A stretch of 64,000 nucleotides of DNA from an uncultured Sphingomonas sp. (GCA_913775795.1 CAJYLT010000060.1:1-64000), one strand, 5' to 3'; numbered from the stretch's first letter, positions 16,636 through 26,542 are shown. The notes: a model not told the origin generated them from the sequence alone. A program made the numbers and translations.

Positions 16636-17634
16636 ATGACCCAGCTTTCGCCCATCCAGATCGGTCCGGTGCGGATCGACAGCCCCGTCATTCTGGCGCC
16701 GATGACCGGCGTCACAGACCTGCCGTTCCGCAAGCTGGTGCGCCGCTTCGGCTCGGGCCTCAACGTGACCGAGATGATCGCCAGCCAGGCGATGATCCGC
16801 GAGACGCGCCAGTCGCTGCAGAAGGCAGCGTGGGACCCGGTCGAGGAGCCGGTGTCGATGCAGCTCGCCGGCTGTAGCCCTAAGGAAATGGCCGAGGCGG
16901 CGAAGCTCAACGAGGATCGCGGCGCGGCGATCATCGACATCAACATGGGTTGCCCGGTGAAGAAGGTGGTGAACGGCGACGCGGGATCGGCGCTGATGCG
17001 CGACCTGCCGCTCGCTGCCAGCCTGATTGACGCGGTGGTCAGGGCGGTGAAGGTGCCCGTCACGGTCAAGATGCGGATGGGCTGGGACCACAGCAGCCTG
17101 AACGCCCCCGAACTCGCGCGCATCGCGCAGGATCTGGGTGCTCAGCTTATCACTGTCCACGGGCGGACCCGCAACCAGATGTACAAGGGCAATGCCGACT
17201 GGGCGTTTGTCCGCCGCGTCAAGGATGCGGTGAGCCTGCCCGTCATCGTCAACGGCGACATTTGCTCGATAGAGGACGCCGAGACCGCGCTCGCGCAGTC
17301 GGGCGCGGACGGCGTGATGATTGGGCGCGGCGCCTATGGGAAGCCGTGGCTGCTCGGCCAGGTGATGCAGCATTTCGCCACCGGGCGGCAGGTCGCCGAC
17401 CCGTCGATCGAGGCGCAGTACGAGCTGATCGCCGAGCATTACGACATGATGCTCTCCCACTACGGGACCGAGACGGGCGTCAACATGGCGCGCAAGCATA
17501 TCGGCTGGTACACGCGCGGCCTGACCGGATCGGCGGAGTTCCGCAACCGCGTGAACCAGCAGCCCGATCCGAATGTCGTGAAAGCGATGCTCGCCGAATT
17601 CTATGCGCCGTGGCGTTCGCGCGCGGCAGCTTGA
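16636..17634 (+). CDS. dusB: tRNA-dihydrouridine synthase B
   Basis: A 332-residue FMN enzyme reducing uridine to dihydrouridine in tRNA D-loops. It shows [20 protein letters not shown] at the N-terminus, [19 protein letters not shown] with the catalytic cysteine, and [25 protein letters not shown] for FMN phosphate binding. The ORF track counts a TTG one codon earlier; the ATG is the better start. It begins the conserved dusB-ntrBC-ntrYX-hfq-hflX run, an alphaproteobacterial relative of the enterobacterial dusB-fis linkage. Confidence 0.94.
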   Translation: MTQLSPIQIGPVRIDSPVILAPMTGVTDLPFRKLVRRFGSGLNVTEMIASQAMIRETRQSLQKAAWDPVEEPVSMQLAGCSPKEMAEAAKLNEDRGAAIIDINMGCPVKKVVNGDAGSALMRDLPLAASLIDAVVRAVKVPVTVKMRMGWDHSSLNAPELARIAQDLGAQLITVHGRTRNQMYKGNADWAFVRRVKDAVSLPVIVNGDICSIEDAETALAQSGADGVMIGRGAYGKPWLLGQVMQHFATGRQVADPSIEAQYELIAEHYDMMLSHYGTETGVNMARKHIGWYTRGLTGSAEFRNRVNQQPDPNVVKAMLAEFYAPWRSRAAA

Positions 17635-18701
17635 TCGAGGGCGGGCTGACAGCGGGCAGCGGTCCGAGCGCGGCGGAGCTGTTCGCGGCGCTGCCCGTGG
17701 CGGTGCTGGTGCTCGATGCGGGTGACGGCATCGTCTTTGCCAACGGCGCGTGCGAGCTGCTGTTGAACCAGTCGGAGCGTTCGATGCGCGGGCTGGGGCT
17801 GACGCAGGTACTTGCGTTGCCCGACGATTACGTCCGCAACCGTGACCGGGGTGGGCTGGCGCTCGTCGATACGGAGGTCGTGACGCGGCGCGGCCATCGC
17901 CTTCGCGTCGACATGGCCGAGGCGGTGCTGCCCGAGCGGGGGTGGCGGATCATCACGCTCCACGATGCGGTCGCCGGGCGGCGGCACGGCATGGCCGAGC
18001 GCGGCGGCGCGCGCGCGGCGATGGGGGCGGCGGCGATGCTGGCGCACGAGATCAAGAACCCGCTGTCGGGCATCCGCGGCGCCGCGCAGCTTCTCGGCGA
18101 TGCCGGCGGCGAGCGCGAGCTGACCGAACTCATCACCACCGAAGTCGACCGCATCGCCGCGCTGATCGACCGGATGCAGGACTTTACGGACACCCGCGCG
18201 CCGGTGCTGGAAGCGGCGAACATCTATCCGCTGCTCGCGCACGCCAAGCGGGTCGCGCAGGCGGGGTTTGCGCGTGGGGTGATGATCGAGGAGCGCTTCG
18301 ATCCCTCGCTGCCGCACGTTTTGATCGACGGCGGTCGCTTCGTGCAGGTCATAGTCAACCTGATGAAGAACGCGGCGGAGGCGCTGGCCGGGCATCCCGA
18401 TCCGCGCATCCAGATCGCCACCGCCTATCGCCACGGCATGTCGGCAAGCGCCGCACCCGGCCGCCCGCGCCAGAAGCTGCCGATCGAGATCTGCGTCCTC
18501 GATAACGGCCACGGTGCGCCCGCAGATATTGCCGATCACCTGTTCGAGCCGTTCGTGTCGGGCAAGCCCGAGGGGCAGGGCTTGGGCCTGCCGCTGGTCG
18601 ACAAGCTGGTGCGCGACATGGGCGGGATCGTCGCCTATGCGCGGGAGGGAGAGCCTGAATGGACGGTGCTGCGTATCCTGTTGCCGCGGGCGGACGCGTG
18701 A
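17631..18701 (+). CDS. ntrB: Nitrogen regulation sensor kinase NtrB
   Basis: A 356-residue soluble histidine kinase. A PAS domain (about 15-110) is followed by the dimerisation helix with the phospho-histidine in [19 protein letters not shown]. The ATPase domain has the N-box LMKNAAEAL and G-boxes DNGHGAP and GQGLGLPLV. There are no membrane segments. NtrB phosphorylates or dephosphorylates NtrC according to PII signalling. The start is a TTG overlapping the dusB stop (TTGA), the only in-frame start that keeps the PAS domain whole. It overlaps ntrC by 4 bp. Confidence 0.9.
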   Translation: MIEGGLTAGSGPSAAELFAALPVAVLVLDAGDGIVFANGACELLLNQSERSMRGLGLTQVLALPDDYVRNRDRGGLALVDTEVVTRRGHRLRVDMAEAVLPERGWRIITLHDAVAGRRHGMAERGGARAAMGAAAMLAHEIKNPLSGIRGAAQLLGDAGGERELTELITTEVDRIAALIDRMQDFTDTRAPVLEAANIYPLLAHAKRVAQAGFARGVMIEERFDPSLPHVLIDGGRFVQVIVNLMKNAAEALAGHPDPRIQIATAYRHGMSASAAPGRPRQKLPIEICVLDNGHGAPADIADHLFEPFVSGKPEGQGLGLPLVDKLVRDMGGIVAYAREGEPEWTVLRILLPRADA

Positions 18702-20146
18702 TCGAGGGGCGGATCGGCAGCATCCTGGTCTGTGACGACGACGCGGCGATCCGCACCGTGATCGCACAGGCGCTGCGCCGGGCGGGGCACCGGGTCGATA
18801 CCGTCGCGTCCGTCGCGCAGTTGCGGGCGGAGATCGCTCGCGGACTGCCCGACGTGCTCGTCACCGACGTGATCCTGCCCGACGGCAACGGCCTCGACGT
18901 CGTGACCGCGCTGACCGCCGATTATCCGGGTCTGCCCGTCATCGTCCTGTCGGCGCAGAACACGCTGACGACGGCGGTGCGCGCGACCGAGGCGGGAGCG
19001 TTCGACTATCTGCCCAAGCCCTTCGACCTCGCCGCGCTCGCCGACGCGGTGCAGGGCGCGCTGGCCCGCAGCGCGGCGCGGCCCGTCGATTTGGGCCCGG
19101 CGGAAGAGGGCGGCGGCCTGTTGATCGGTCGGTCGCCGGCGATGCAGGAGGTGTATCGTGTCATCGCGCGCGTCGTCGCCAACGACCTGACCGTTCTCAT
19201 CTCGGGCGAATCCGGCACCGGCAAGGAACTCGTCGCGCGCGCGATCCACGAGCTTGGCCCGCGCCGCGCCGCGCCGTTCGTCGCGATCAACATGGCCGCG
19301 ATCCCGCGCGAGCTGATCGAGGCCGAATTGTTCGGGCACGAGCGCGGCGCGTTTACCGGCGCCGCCGCGCGGATGGCGGGGCGGTTCGAGCAGGCGGCGG
19401 GCGGCACCCTCTTCCTCGACGAGATCGGCGACATGCCGATGGAGGCGCAGACCCGGCTGCTCCGCGTGCTTCAGTCGGGCGAGTTCACCACCGTGGGCGG
19501 CGCGCGCACGATCCGCGCCGACGTGCGGATCGTCGCGGCCACCAACAAGGACCTGACCGCCTCGGTGCAACAGGGCGCGTTCCGCGAGGACCTGTTCTAC
19601 CGCCTAAACGTCGTGCCGATCAGCCTGCCACCCTTGCGCGAGCGGCGGCAGGACGTGGGATTGCTGGCGCGTCACTTCCTCGATCGCGCGGCCGAGAGCG
19701 GGCTGCCGCGCAAGGGCATCGACAAGGGCGCGCTCGCGCTGCTCGAGGGTCACGACTGGCCGGGCAATGTTCGCGAGCTGGAAAACCTGATGCGCCGCGC
19801 CGCCGCGCTCGGCCGCGACGCGACGATCGATGCGGAGGAAATACGCGCGAACCTCGGCAAGGGCGGCCCGCCCGTCTTGGCGGGCGAGATCGATCCCGAC
19901 CTGTCCGCCGCCGTCGCCGCCCGGCTCGACTGGATGGCGCGCGAGATGCCGCAGGCGTTCGAGGATGGCAGCCTCTACGAACGCATCATCGCCGAGGTCG
20001 AGCGGCCGCTGATCGAGGCGGTGCTCGCCCGCTGCGGCCAGAATCAGCTTCGCGCCGCGCGCATCCTCGGCATCAACCGCAACACGCTGCGCAAGCGGCT
20101 CGACACGCTCGGCATCGATCCCACTCGGCGAACCGTGAGCGGGTAG
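18698..20146 (+). CDS. ntrC: Nitrogen regulator NtrC (sigma-54 activator)
   Basis: A 482-residue enhancer-binding protein. The receiver (1-120) has ILVCDDDAAIRTV and the acceptor aspartate in VTDVILPDGNG. The AAA+ domain (about 140-375) has Walker A GESGTGKE, an intact GAFTGA loop for sigma-54 contact, and GGTLFLDEIGDMP. The C-terminal Fis-type helix-turn-helix includes RAARILGINRNTLRKRLDTLG. The GTG start overlaps the ntrB stop (GTGA), and the ATG used in the ORF track lies inside ntrB. It activates nitrogen-assimilation genes with RpoN. Confidence 0.93.
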   Translation: MIEGRIGSILVCDDDAAIRTVIAQALRRAGHRVDTVASVAQLRAEIARGLPDVLVTDVILPDGNGLDVVTALTADYPGLPVIVLSAQNTLTTAVRATEAGAFDYLPKPFDLAALADAVQGALARSAARPVDLGPAEEGGGLLIGRSPAMQEVYRVIARVVANDLTVLISGESGTGKELVARAIHELGPRRAAPFVAINMAAIPRELIEAELFGHERGAFTGAAARMAGRFEQAAGGTLFLDEIGDMPMEAQTRLLRVLQSGEFTTVGGARTIRADVRIVAATNKDLTASVQQGAFREDLFYRLNVVPISLPPLRERRQDVGLLARHFLDRAAESGLPRKGIDKGALALLEGHDWPGNVRELENLMRRAAALGRDATIDAEEIRANLGKGGPPVLAGEIDPDLSAAVAARLDWMAREMPQAFEDGSLYERIIAEVERPLIEAVLARCGQNQLRAARILGINRNTLRKRLDTLGIDPTRRTVSG

Positions 20147-20206
20147 CGACCAAATGATCCAAAGAATGTGTTTTCCAAGCAACGGCGACGTTGTACGCTT
20201 GCAACG

Positions 20207-22477
20207 ATGGAGGCTGTTGCCGTTCCCGACGTGCTGAATACCGAACCGCGCAAGCGCCTCAGCGTGACGCCGCTTGTCGAGCTCGGCGTGCTCGCGCTGG
20301 CGGTGGCGATTGGCATCGCGACCTATTTCACGATCACCGCCGACCCGACGTCGCCGCGGCCGCTGACGCCCCCGCTGGTGGCGCTGCTGATGGTCGCCAA
20401 TCTCGTGCCGGCGGTCGCGCTGCTGGTGCTGATCGGCCGCCGGATCGCGATCAAGCGCGCGATGGCGACGGCGGCGGGCGGGCAGGGGCGGCTTCACGTC
20501 CGCCTCGTCGCGCTGTTCTCCGTCCTCGCCAGCGTGCCGATGATCCTGGTCACGATCGTCGCGTCGATGCTGTTCCAGTACGGCGTCGAGTTCTGGTATT
20601 CCGACCGCGCGAAGGACATGATCGAGCGCGCGGCGACGCTCGCCAACGAATCCTATGTCGAGATGACGCGCTGGGTCGACGGCGAGAACGTCGCGGTGGG
20701 CAAGGACGTCGCCAACCTCCTGTCCAGCGGCTACGGGTTCGATACGACCGAGTTTGTCGGCACCTATGCGCAGAGCGTCCTCCAGCGCAGCCTTGCCGAA
20801 TCGATCATCTTCGGCGTGTCGCCCAAGGGCGAGATCCTGACCTTTGCGCTGCTCGACCCGTATGAGCGCGGGCTGGCGAGCAGCATCCGTGTCGCCGACG
20901 CCCGCGCGGTACTGGCGGGGAAGCCGAGCGTCGTCATCGTCAGTGGCGAACGGGTCCAGTCGATCGCGCCGGTGCCCGGCACGCAATATCTGGTCGCATC
21001 AAGCCGGGTCGTCGGCGCCAAGGAACTGATGCAGCGCAAGCAGCGCGCCGAGGGAGTCGTCGCCGACTATCGCGCGCTGCGGGAGCGGTCGCGGTCGCTG
21101 CAACTGCGCTTCAACCTCGCGCTGCTCGGCATCTCGCTTTTCATCGTCGGGTTGGCCGTGTTCGCGGCGCTTGCCATCGCCGATCGGCTCGTGCGCCCCG
21201 TCAACGACCTGGTCGATGCGGCACGGCGCGTGGCCGGTGGCAATTTCGACGCGCGCGTCAGCATGCCAAAGCGGATGGACGAGGTCGGTTCGCTTGCCAG
21301 CGCGTTCAACACGATGACCGAGCGGCTGAAGGAACAGACCGGCGCGTTGGTCACCGCTAACGCCGAGTCCGAAAGCCGCCGCGCACTGATCGAGGCGGTC
21401 ATGTCGGGCGTGTCGGCGGGCGTCGTCTCGATCGGGGCGGGGCGGACCGTGCGCCTCCTCAACAGCTCGGCCGCCAACCTGCTTCAGGTCGGGGAGGGCG
21501 ATGCGATCGGCCGGCCGCTGGTCGAGGTCGCGCCGGAGCTCGACGCGCTGCTTGCCAGCGACCAGCGCGAGGCGGTGGTGCAGGTCGCGCGCGGCGGCGA
21601 GCCGCGGACGCTGGCGGTCAAGATCACGCGCGAGGCCGCCGGCCCGATCCTGACCTTCGACGACATCACCCAGCAGCTCGCCGATCAGCGGCGCGCCGCC
21701 TGGGCCGACGTCGCCCGCCGCATCGCGCACGAGATCAAGAACCCGCTCACCCCGATCCAGCTCGCGGCCGAGCGCCTCCAGCGGCGATACGGCAAGAATA
21801 TCGAGCCGAGCGACACCACCTTTTCGCGCCTGACCGAGACGATCGTCCGTCAGGTCGGTGACCTGCGCCGGATGGTCGACGAATTCTCGTCCTTCGCGCG
21901 GATGCCCAAGCCCGTGTTCCGGCGCGAATCGCTGGTCGATATCGCCCGCCAGTCGATGTTCCTGCACGAAGTCGGCCACCCGGGGATCGCCTTCCGCCTC
22001 GACGCCGATGCAGACGCGCCCGTCAGTCTCGTCTGCGACCGGCGCCAGATCGGCCAGGCGCTCACGAACATCATCAAGAACGCCGCCGAAGCGATCGAGG
22101 CGCGCCCGCCCGCCGACGACCTGCCTCAGGGAGAGGTGGTGATGGCGCTGGCCAAGGCGAACGGCCGCATCACGCTGTCGATCGCGGACAACGGCGTCGG
22201 CCTTCCGGTCGAGCGCGACCGCATCGTCGAGCCCTATATGACCACACGCAGCCGCGGCACCGGCCTTGGCCTCGCGATCGTCAAGAAGATCGCCGAGGAG
22301 CATATGGGCACCGTCGGGTTCGCCGATCGGCCGGGCGGCGGCACGGTCGTGACGCTTGCCTTCGACGCGCGCGCCCTCGAACCGCTCGCCGCGCCCGAGG
22401 ATGCCGAGGCGACGCCCGCGCCGACAGACGACGACCGTTTCCTCATGTTGACCCGTACCCGGAACCCGAACCCATGA
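20207..22477 (+). CDS. ntrY: Membrane sensor kinase NtrY
   Basis: A 756-residue kinase. Hydrophobic segments near residues 18-38, 55-78, 95-118 and 290-315 anchor it, with a periplasmic region between the third and fourth. A HAMP domain follows (RPVNDLVDAARRVAGGNFDARV), then a PAS-like domain. The kinase core has the phospho-histidine in [19 protein letters not shown], the N-box IIKNAAEAIEA and GTGLGLAIVKKIAEEH. The family acts on NtrX in redox and nitrogen control. I chose the ATG giving MEAVAVPDVL over a GTG 13 codons upstream. It overlaps ntrX by 4 bp. Confidence 0.93.
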   Translation: MEAVAVPDVLNTEPRKRLSVTPLVELGVLALAVAIGIATYFTITADPTSPRPLTPPLVALLMVANLVPAVALLVLIGRRIAIKRAMATAAGGQGRLHVRLVALFSVLASVPMILVTIVASMLFQYGVEFWYSDRAKDMIERAATLANESYVEMTRWVDGENVAVGKDVANLLSSGYGFDTTEFVGTYAQSVLQRSLAESIIFGVSPKGEILTFALLDPYERGLASSIRVADARAVLAGKPSVVIVSGERVQSIAPVPGTQYLVASSRVVGAKELMQRKQRAEGVVADYRALRERSRSLQLRFNLALLGISLFIVGLAVFAALAIADRLVRPVNDLVDAARRVAGGNFDARVSMPKRMDEVGSLASAFNTMTERLKEQTGALVTANAESESRRALIEAVMSGVSAGVVSIGAGRTVRLLNSSAANLLQVGEGDAIGRPLVEVAPELDALLASDQREAVVQVARGGEPRTLAVKITREAAGPILTFDDITQQLADQRRAAWADVARRIAHEIKNPLTPIQLAAERLQRRYGKNIEPSDTTFSRLTETIVRQVGDLRRMVDEFSSFARMPKPVFRRESLVDIARQSMFLHEVGHPGIAFRLDADADAPVSLVCDRRQIGQALTNIIKNAAEAIEARPPADDLPQGEVVMALAKANGRITLSIADNGVGLPVERDRIVEPYMTTRSRGTGLGLAIVKKIAEEHMGTVGFADRPGGGTVVTLAFDARALEPLAAPEDAEATPAPTDDDRFLMLTRTRNPNP

Positions 22478-23850
22478 CCCTCGATATCCTCGTCGTCGAC
22501 GACGAACGCGACATTCGCGAGCTGGTGGCCGGCGTGCTGGAGGACGAAGGCTATGACACGCGCTCGGCCGGGGACAGCGACGCCGCGCTCGAGGCGATCG
22601 CGACGCGCCGGCCAAGCCTCGTCCTGCTCGACGTCTGGCTGCACGGGTCGCGCCTCGACGGGCTGGAATTGCTCGAGGAGATCAAGCGGCGCGATCCGTC
22701 GCTGCCCGTGCTGGTCATCTCGGGCCACGGCAATCTCGACACCGCGGTGGCGGCGATCCGGCGCGGTGCGTCGGACTTCATCGAAAAGCCGTTCGAGGCC
22801 GAGCGACTGCTGCTCCTCGTCAAGCGCGCGACCGAGACCGAACGGCTGCGCGCCGAGGTCGAGGATCTGCGTGCCAGTGCCGGCCGCGATACGGACCTCA
22901 CCGGCAGCTCGGCGGCGATCAACACCGTCCGCGCGACCCTGAAGCGCGTCGCGCAGACAGGCAGCCGCGTACTCATCTCGGGCGGGCCGGGGGTGGGCAA
23001 GGAAGTCGCCGCGCGCCTACTGCATGCCTGGAGCCAGCGTGCCGGCGCGCCCTTCGTCATCGTCAGCGCGGCGCGAATGACGCCCGAGCGCGTCGAGGAG
23101 GAATTGTTCGGCGTCGAGGAAGCCGGCGATCTCGTCCGCCCCGGTCTGCTTGAACAGGCGCATGGCGGGACGCTGTTCCTCGACGAGATCGCCGACATGC
23201 CGGTGGCGACGCAGGCACGCATCCTGCGCGTGCTGACCGACCAGAGCTTCACCCGCGTAGGCGGTACCCGCGTGGTAAAGGTCGACGTGCGCGTCGTCTC
23301 CGCCACCGCCCGCGACTTGATGGTCGAGATCGGGGAGGGGCGATTCCGAGAGGACCTCTATTATCGCCTCAACGTCGTGCCCGTCGTCATTCCCCCGATT
23401 GCCGACCGGCGCGAGGACATTCCGCCGCTGGTCGAGCATTTTGTCGCGCGATACGCCACCGATCGTCGCGTACCGACGCCGGAGGTCGCACCCGATGCGA
23501 TGGTCGCGCTGCAAAGCTATGAATGGCCGGGCAATGTCCGCCAGCTTCGCAACGTCGTCGAGCGGACCGTAATCTTGGCGCCCGGCGACCGGATCGGCCG
23601 CATCGACCTCGATCTTCTGCCCCCCGAAGTGCTGCAGACCGGCCGCGACGGCGGCGGGATCGGGGCGAGCGCGATCATGGGCACGCCGCTGCGCGAAGCA
23701 CGCGAGACGTTCGAGCGCGAATATCTGCGTGTTCAGATCCGGCGCTTTTCCGGCAATATCAGCCGGACGGCGAGCTTCATCGGCATGGAGCGTTCGGCCC
23801 TCCATCGAAAGCTCAAGCTGCTCGGCATCACCGAAACGCGCGAGGATTAG
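22474..23850 (+). CDS. ntrX: Response regulator NtrX (lacks GAFTGA)
   Basis: A 458-residue NtrC-like regulator. The receiver (1-120) begins MTLDILVVDDERDIREL and has LLDVWLHGSRLDG. The AAA+ domain has a modified Walker A (GGPGVGKE) and GGTLFLDEIADMP. The stretch between EELFG and GGTLF is shortened and has no GAFTGA loop, which sigma-54 activators need. The C-terminus carries a Fis-type HTH (RTASFIGMERSALHRKLKLLG). It pairs with NtrY through a 4-bp overlap. It probably acts as a sigma-54-independent regulator, an inference from the missing loop. Confidence 0.92.
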   Translation: MTLDILVVDDERDIRELVAGVLEDEGYDTRSAGDSDAALEAIATRRPSLVLLDVWLHGSRLDGLELLEEIKRRDPSLPVLVISGHGNLDTAVAAIRRGASDFIEKPFEAERLLLLVKRATETERLRAEVEDLRASAGRDTDLTGSSAAINTVRATLKRVAQTGSRVLISGGPGVGKEVAARLLHAWSQRAGAPFVIVSAARMTPERVEEELFGVEEAGDLVRPGLLEQAHGGTLFLDEIADMPVATQARILRVLTDQSFTRVGGTRVVKVDVRVVSATARDLMVEIGEGRFREDLYYRLNVVPVVIPPIADRREDIPPLVEHFVARYATDRRVPTPEVAPDAMVALQSYEWPGNVRQLRNVVERTVILAPGDRIGRIDLDLLPPEVLQTGRDGGGIGASAIMGTPLREARETFEREYLRVQIRRFSGNISRTASFIGMERSALHRKLKLLGITETRED

Positions 23851-23876
23851 GGCCGGGGCGCTGGACGCCCGGCCCC
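23850..23876 (+). terminator. GC-rich hairpin after ntrX
   Basis: GGGCCGGGGCG and CGCCCGGCCCC form about ten pairs with one bulged G around a CTGGA loop, directly at the ntrX stop. There is no T-run, so it may act as an RNA-stabilising end or partial terminator before hfq. Confidence 0.3.
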
Positions 23877-23977
23877 ATCGTCCCTACCTTGGCGCCACGC
23901 GCCGTCGTGGCGCGCGACCGACGCCGTGCGAAGCGGCGCGCAGCGGGTAATTCCCGCCAAGAACAAGGGATCGACCG

Positions 23978-24469
23978 ATGGCCGACAAGCAGACCTCGCT
24001 CCAGGACCAGTTCCTCAACGCGCTCCGCCGTTCCAAGACGCCGGTGACGATGTTCCTCGTCAAGGGCGTGAAGCTCCAGGGAATCGTCACCTGGTTCGAC
24101 AATTTCTCGGTCCTGCTGCGCCGCGACGGCCAGTCGCAGTTGATCTACAAACATGCGATCTCGACGATCATGCCGACCGGCAGCGTCGACCTGTCGCCGA
24201 TCATCGACAGCGTTTCGGATAACGGCAGCAAGAACCCGGTATTGCAGGAAATCTTCCTGAGCGCGGTGCGCCGCCAGCAGGAGCCGGTGACGATGTTCCT
24301 CGTCAACGGCGTGATGCTGCAGGGCCAGATCGCGGCGTTCGACCTTTTCTGCATGCTGCTCCAGCGCGACGGCATGTCGCAGCTCGTCTACAAGCACGCG
24401 GTTTCGACGATCCAGCCGGCCAATCCGCTCAACTTGGCCGAGGAGCAGGCGCAGGGGGACGCAGCCTGA
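23978..24469 (+). CDS. hfq: Tandem-domain RNA chaperone Hfq
   Basis: A 163-residue chain, twice the normal Hfq length, made of two complete Sm domains. Copy 1 (about 5-68) reads [13 protein letters not shown] to [10 protein letters not shown]; copy 2 (about 88-150) reads [13 protein letters not shown] to [10 protein letters not shown]. Both keep the Sm2 YKHA[IV]ST motif and the rim arginine pair. Copy 2 has Met in place of the distal-face Lys31 (NGVMLQG versus KGVKLQG), and both have Phe in place of Tyr25. Three chains would give a six-domain ring. It lies between ntrX and hflX, the usual alphaproteobacterial place. Confidence 0.95.
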   Translation: MADKQTSLQDQFLNALRRSKTPVTMFLVKGVKLQGIVTWFDNFSVLLRRDGQSQLIYKHAISTIMPTGSVDLSPIIDSVSDNGSKNPVLQEIFLSAVRRQQEPVTMFLVNGVMLQGQIAAFDLFCMLLQRDGMSQLVYKHAVSTIQPANPLNLAEEQAQGDAA

Positions 24470-24525
24470 GCACCGGGTTCGATCGCGATGCCGAGGAGTT
24501 CGCCCGCGGTGCCCGCGCCATCGTC

Positions 24526-25758
24526 GTGCTGCCCGATCAGGGCGGCGCCAGCCGCGAGGTGGACGCCCGGCTCGAGGAAACCGCCGGTCTTGCTGCCGCA
24601 ATTGGCGTAGAGGTGGTCGAGCGGGTGGGCTTTCGCGTCCGCCAGCCGCGCCCCGCGACGCTGATCGGCGGCGGCCAGGTCGAAAGCCTGCACGAGCGGG
24701 TCGAAGCGCTGGACGTTGGCGTGGCGGTGTTCGATGCGGCGTTGACGCCCGTGCAGCAGCGCAACCTCGAAACCGGGCTGGGTTGCAAGGTGATCGACCG
24801 GACCGGTCTGATCCTCGAAATCTTCGGCGAGCGGGCGCGGACGGCCGAGGGGCGGTTGCAGGTCGAGCTGGCGCATCTCGATTACCAGTCGTCGCGGCTC
24901 GTGCGTAGCTGGACTCACCTCGAGCGGCAGCGCGGCGGCTTCGGCTTTCTCGGCGGCCCCGGCGAGACGCAGATCGAGGCCGACCGCCGGATGATTCGCG
25001 ATCGCATGGCGCGCCTGCGCCGCGAGCTCGAACAGGTCAGCCGCACGCGTACGCTCCACCGCGACCGGCGGCAGCGGGCGCCGTGGCCGGTGGTGGCGCT
25101 GGTCGGCTACACCAACGCGGGCAAGTCGACCCTGTTCAACCGCCTGACCGGGGCGGGGGTGATGGCCGAAAACCTGCTGTTCGCCACGCTTGACCCGACG
25201 CTGCGCCAGGTGTCGCTACCGGGGATCGACAAGGCGATCCTGTCGGACACGGTGGGCTTCGTCTCCGACCTGCCGACGCAGCTCGTCGCCGCGTTCAAGG
25301 CGACGCTGGAAGAGGTGGTGTCGGCCGATCTGCTGATCCACGTCCGCGACATCGCGCATCCCGACAGCGAGGCGCAGCGCCAGGACGTCGAGGACGTGCT
25401 GACCGAGATCGGCGTCGATCCCGACACGCCGCGGATCGAGGCTTGGAACAAGCTCGACGCCCTCGATGCGGTCGGCCGCGGCGAGGTGATCGAGGATGCG
25501 CAGGCCAAGACCGGCGTCGTCGCAATCTCGGCGCTGACCGGGGAGGGGGTCGACGACCTCGTCGCCGCGGCGGCGGCGCGGCTGACGGCGGGGCATCGGC
25601 GCTTCATCCTGACGCTCGATCCGGCGGACGGGGCCGGGGCGGCTTGGCTGCACCAGCATGGCGAGGTGATCGACCACTGGATGGCGGATGACGGCGCGCA
25701 TTACGAAGTGCGATTGGCGCCCGAGGACCATGAGCGATTTGTGAGCCGCGCCGGCTAA
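24526..25758 (+). CDS. hflX: Ribosome-associated GTPase HflX
   Basis: A 410-residue GTPase that splits stalled ribosomes. The N-terminal HflX domain includes ATLIGGGQVESLHERV and the coiled linker ending RGGFGFLGGPGETQIEADRR. The G domain has G1 GYTNAGKST, G3 DTVGF and G4 NKLD. The GTG used here comes from the ORF track and is conservative. The frame stays open upstream to a CTG overlapping the hfq stop (CTGA at 24466), and the extra residues (DRDAEEFARGARAIV) look like the missing first helix and strand. The true N-terminus is therefore uncertain by up to 20 residues. Confidence 0.92.
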   Translation: MLPDQGGASREVDARLEETAGLAAAIGVEVVERVGFRVRQPRPATLIGGGQVESLHERVEALDVGVAVFDAALTPVQQRNLETGLGCKVIDRTGLILEIFGERARTAEGRLQVELAHLDYQSSRLVRSWTHLERQRGGFGFLGGPGETQIEADRRMIRDRMARLRRELEQVSRTRTLHRDRRQRAPWPVVALVGYTNAGKSTLFNRLTGAGVMAENLLFATLDPTLRQVSLPGIDKAILSDTVGFVSDLPTQLVAAFKATLEEVVSADLLIHVRDIAHPDSEAQRQDVEDVLTEIGVDPDTPRIEAWNKLDALDAVGRGEVIEDAQAKTGVVAISALTGEGVDDLVAAAAARLTAGHRRFILTLDPADGAGAAWLHQHGEVIDHWMADDGAHYEVRLAPEDHERFVSRAG

Positions 25759-25759
25759 G

Positions 25760-26500
25760 TCATTCCGTCGACTTCACCTTCTGCCATAAGGCTTCCTGGC
25801 TTTCGAGGTCGAGGGTCGGGAATGCCTCGCCGGCCTCGGCCTCCATCGCGCGGAAGCGACGCTCGAACTTCGCGTTGCCCCGGCGAAGCGCGGCTTCGGG
25901 ATCGATACCGTGAAAGCGCGCCCAGTTGACCACCGCGAACAGAAGGTCGCCGACCTCCTCCGCGCGGTGGTCAGGATTTGAGGCGGCCTCGACCTCGGCC
26001 AGTTCCTCGTCGATCTTCGCGCGCGCGCCGCTTGCGTCCGGCCAGTCAAAGCCGGTGCGCGCGGCGCGCTTCTGGAGCTTTTCGGCGCGCAGGAGCGCCG
26101 GCAGGCCGAGCGCCACGCCGGCAAGCGCGCTCTTGTCGTCCTTCGCGGCGCGCTCTTCCGCCTTGATCGCTTCCCAAAGGTGGTGACCGCCGTTCTCGCG
26201 GTCACCAAAAATGTGCGGATGGCGACGCTCCATCTTGTCGCTGATCGCGGCGACGACATCGGCGAGCGTGAACGCGCCGGCTTCCTCGGCCATGCGGCTA
26301 TGGAAGACGACCTGAAGCAGCAGGTCGCCGAGTTCCTCCTTCAGCTCGGCCATGTCGCCGCGCTCACACGCATCGGCGACTTCATAGGCTTCCTCGATCG
26401 TGTAAGGGGCGATCGATCGGAAATCCTGCGCGCGATCCCATTCACAACCATCGACCGGATCGCGCAGGCGGGCCATGATCGCAACCAGACGCTCGATCAT
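25760..26500 (-). CDS. mazG: Nucleoside triphosphate pyrophosphohydrolase MazG
   Basis: A 246-residue MazG with two tandem helical NTP-pyrophosphohydrolase domains. The first has CEWDRAQDFRSIAPYTIEEAYEVADAC and EELGDLLLQVVFHSRMAEE. The second, around residues 165-220, has IDEELAEVEAA and EEVGDLLFAVVNWARF. The ExxE/ExxD clusters bind magnesium. It hydrolyses NTPs and is linked to (p)ppGpp control. The start MIERLVAIMARLRDPVDGCEW matches the family; the ORF track's 10 extra codons are in AT-richer upstream DNA. It converges with hflX with one base between the stops. Confidence 0.92.
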   Translation of the reverse strand: MIERLVAIMARLRDPVDGCEWDRAQDFRSIAPYTIEEAYEVADACERGDMAELKEELGDLLLQVVFHSRMAEEAGAFTLADVVAAISDKMERRHPHIFGDRENGGHHLWEAIKAEERAAKDDKSALAGVALGLPALLRAEKLQKRAARTGFDWPDASGARAKIDEELAEVEAASNPDHRAEEVGDLLFAVVNWARFHGIDPEAALRRGNAKFERRFRAMEAEAGEAFPTLDLESQEALWQKVKSTE

Positions 26501-26542
26501 GACGGGCGCTCCATAAGTTCGATAATACACATTATGTAAATA

